From Latilactobacillus sakei subsp. sakei DSM 20017 = JCM 1157 (GTDB lineage Bacteria > Bacillota > Bacilli > Lactobacillales > Lactobacillaceae), in assembly GCF_002370355.1 (NCBI RefSeq), contig NZ_AP017929.1, positions 310,001-374,000 of the forward strand: 64,000 nucleotides of DNA, written 5' to 3'. Below, piece by piece: positions 63,238-64,000 of this stretch. The first letter of the stretch is position 1; each line of letters opens with the position of its first letter. The notes under the pieces were generated by a model, which was given only the letters and a program-made list of their open reading frames with translations, was not told the origin of the DNA and did no database searches. Both the position numbers and the translations under genes were made by a program.

Positions 63238-64000
63238 ATGCAAACAATTCTAGGGAGCAGCGGCCAAATCGGCCAGGAACTCGCAAAAGAACTCTACAAA
63301 AACTATAGTCACGACATCAGACTTGTGAGCCGTAACCCGCGGAAGGTTAACCCTGAAGACCAACTCCACCCAGCTAATCTGCTCAATTTTGAAGAAACCA
63401 ATCAAGCAGTCGCAGGGAGCGAAATTGTTTATTTCACAGCCGGTTTACCTATGAATTCTGATATGTGGACCGCTCAATTTCCGATTATGATTGATAATGT
63501 GATTCGCGCCTGTCAGATCAATCACAGTAAATTAGTTTTCTTCGACAACACTTATATGTACGCTAAAAATGCAACACCACAAACTGAAGACAGTCCTTTC
63601 CAACCAGACGGTCAAAAGGCAACGGCTCGGGCAGAAATGGCACAAACCGTTATTGATGCTATGCAAGCGGGTCAAATAGAGGCTGTTATTTGCCGCGCCC
63701 CTGAATTTTACGGTCCCGCCAAAACCAATAGTATTACCAATACACTTCTTTTCAACAAAATCAAAGCCGGGCAAAAAGCACGTATTCCCGTTAGTGATCA
63801 ATTCTTGCGCACATTAATTTGGACACCAGATGCTAGCCGCGCCATGGCTTTAATTGGCAACACCCCTGATGCTTACGGTCAAACATGGCACCTTCCTTGT
63901 GCCGATAGCATTACTTACAAGGGCTTAGTTGAACTGATTCAAGAAATCACGTACCAACCTATATCCTATTCGATTATTAAAATGTGGCAATTCAAATTAG
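63238..64000 (+). CDS. NAD(P)-binding epimerase/NmrA-like protein (partial)
   Basis: The frame is open from the ATG at 63238 to the window end (254 codons), so the C terminus is missing. The N terminus MQTILGSSGQIGQELAKELY has a Rossmann GxxGxxG-like motif. Later parts (VYFTAGLPMNS, KLVFFDNTYMYA, AVICRAPEFYGP) resemble atypical short-chain dehydrogenases of the NAD-dependent epimerase/NmrA group, with Tyr in the Y-x-x-x position weakly conserved. AAGGAGCG precedes the ATG and the ArsR gene is just upstream. Substrate unknown. Confidence 0.8.
   Translation, partial: MQTILGSSGQIGQELAKELYKNYSHDIRLVSRNPRKVNPEDQLHPANLLNFEETNQAVAGSEIVYFTAGLPMNSDMWTAQFPIMIDNVIRACQINHSKLVFFDNTYMYAKNATPQTEDSPFQPDGQKATARAEMAQTVIDAMQAGQIEAVICRAPEFYGPAKTNSITNTLLFNKIKAGQKARIPVSDQFLRTLIWTPDASRAMALIGNTPDAYGQTWHLPCADSITYKGLVELIQEITYQPISYSIIKMWQFKL

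Overview
The window looks like the chromosome of a low-GC lactic acid bacterium, most likely Latilactobacillus sakei or a close relative. The gene set is dense and catabolic, with strong GGAGG-type ribosome binding sites. It includes an rbsU-rbsD-rbsK ribose operon with rbsR behind it, built on the RbsU-type transporter known from L. sakei. It also has a haem catalase, C69 dipeptidases, WxL surface proteins and many sugar-uptake loci. The species name is inferred from remembered families and gene order, not from a search.

Layout. 1-2.6 kb: ribose operon on the minus strand with a perfect palindromic operator. 2.7-6.6 kb: acetate kinase with a small YdeI-like gene, a MarR regulator and a C69 dipeptidase. 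6.8-11.3 kb: lipoprotein, NlpC/P60 cell-wall hydrolase with a WalR-like box, and a small HTH regulator with a drug-type MFS exporter. 11.3-15.4 kb: a 42-aa ORF, a YibE/F pair, an amino acid permease whose 5' side holds two copies of a structured RNA-like element, and a self-contained 22-codon gene. 15.4-18.8 kb: an Lsa-like ABC-F ribosome protection protein behind an attenuator-type leader, an LCP protein, and three more copies of the RNA-like element. 18.8-25.3 kb: beta-glucoside locus (GPH symporter, small conserved protein, ROK kinase, GH1, lone PTS EIIC, RpiR). 25.3-30.1 kb: MarR/MFS pair and a manganese-type ABC transporter with DtxR/MntR-like palindromes. 30.2-41.2 kb: second C69 dipeptidase, a PTS EIIBCA plus SIS-isomerase locus, and a LacS-like symporter with GH42 beta-galactosidase, each with a LacI regulator. 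41.2-50.3 kb: MarR and a WxL surface-complex operon with a 48-aa membrane protein and a divergent Mga-like regulator. 50.5-55.9 kb: catalase, an Asp23/AmaP envelope-stress operon and a double-domain GT8 glycosyltransferase. 55.9-62.8 kb: a glycuronide locus (two GH88, DUF2264 protein, MFS, small conserved protein) with an AraC regulator. 62.9-64 kb: ArsR regulator and an NAD(P)-binding protein cut by the window edge.

How the genes work together. Most of the window handles carbon scavenging: ribose, beta-glucosides, galactosides, an unidentified PTS sugar and unsaturated uronides. Each locus has its own regulator and several have cre-like sites. The clearest unexplained features are the five structured repeats at two loci, the 22-codon gene with its own promoter and terminator, the ABC-F attenuator, and a family of about 80-aa proteins paired twice with carbohydrate transporters. 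No CRISPR array, rRNA, tRNA, insertion sequence or prophage was seen.
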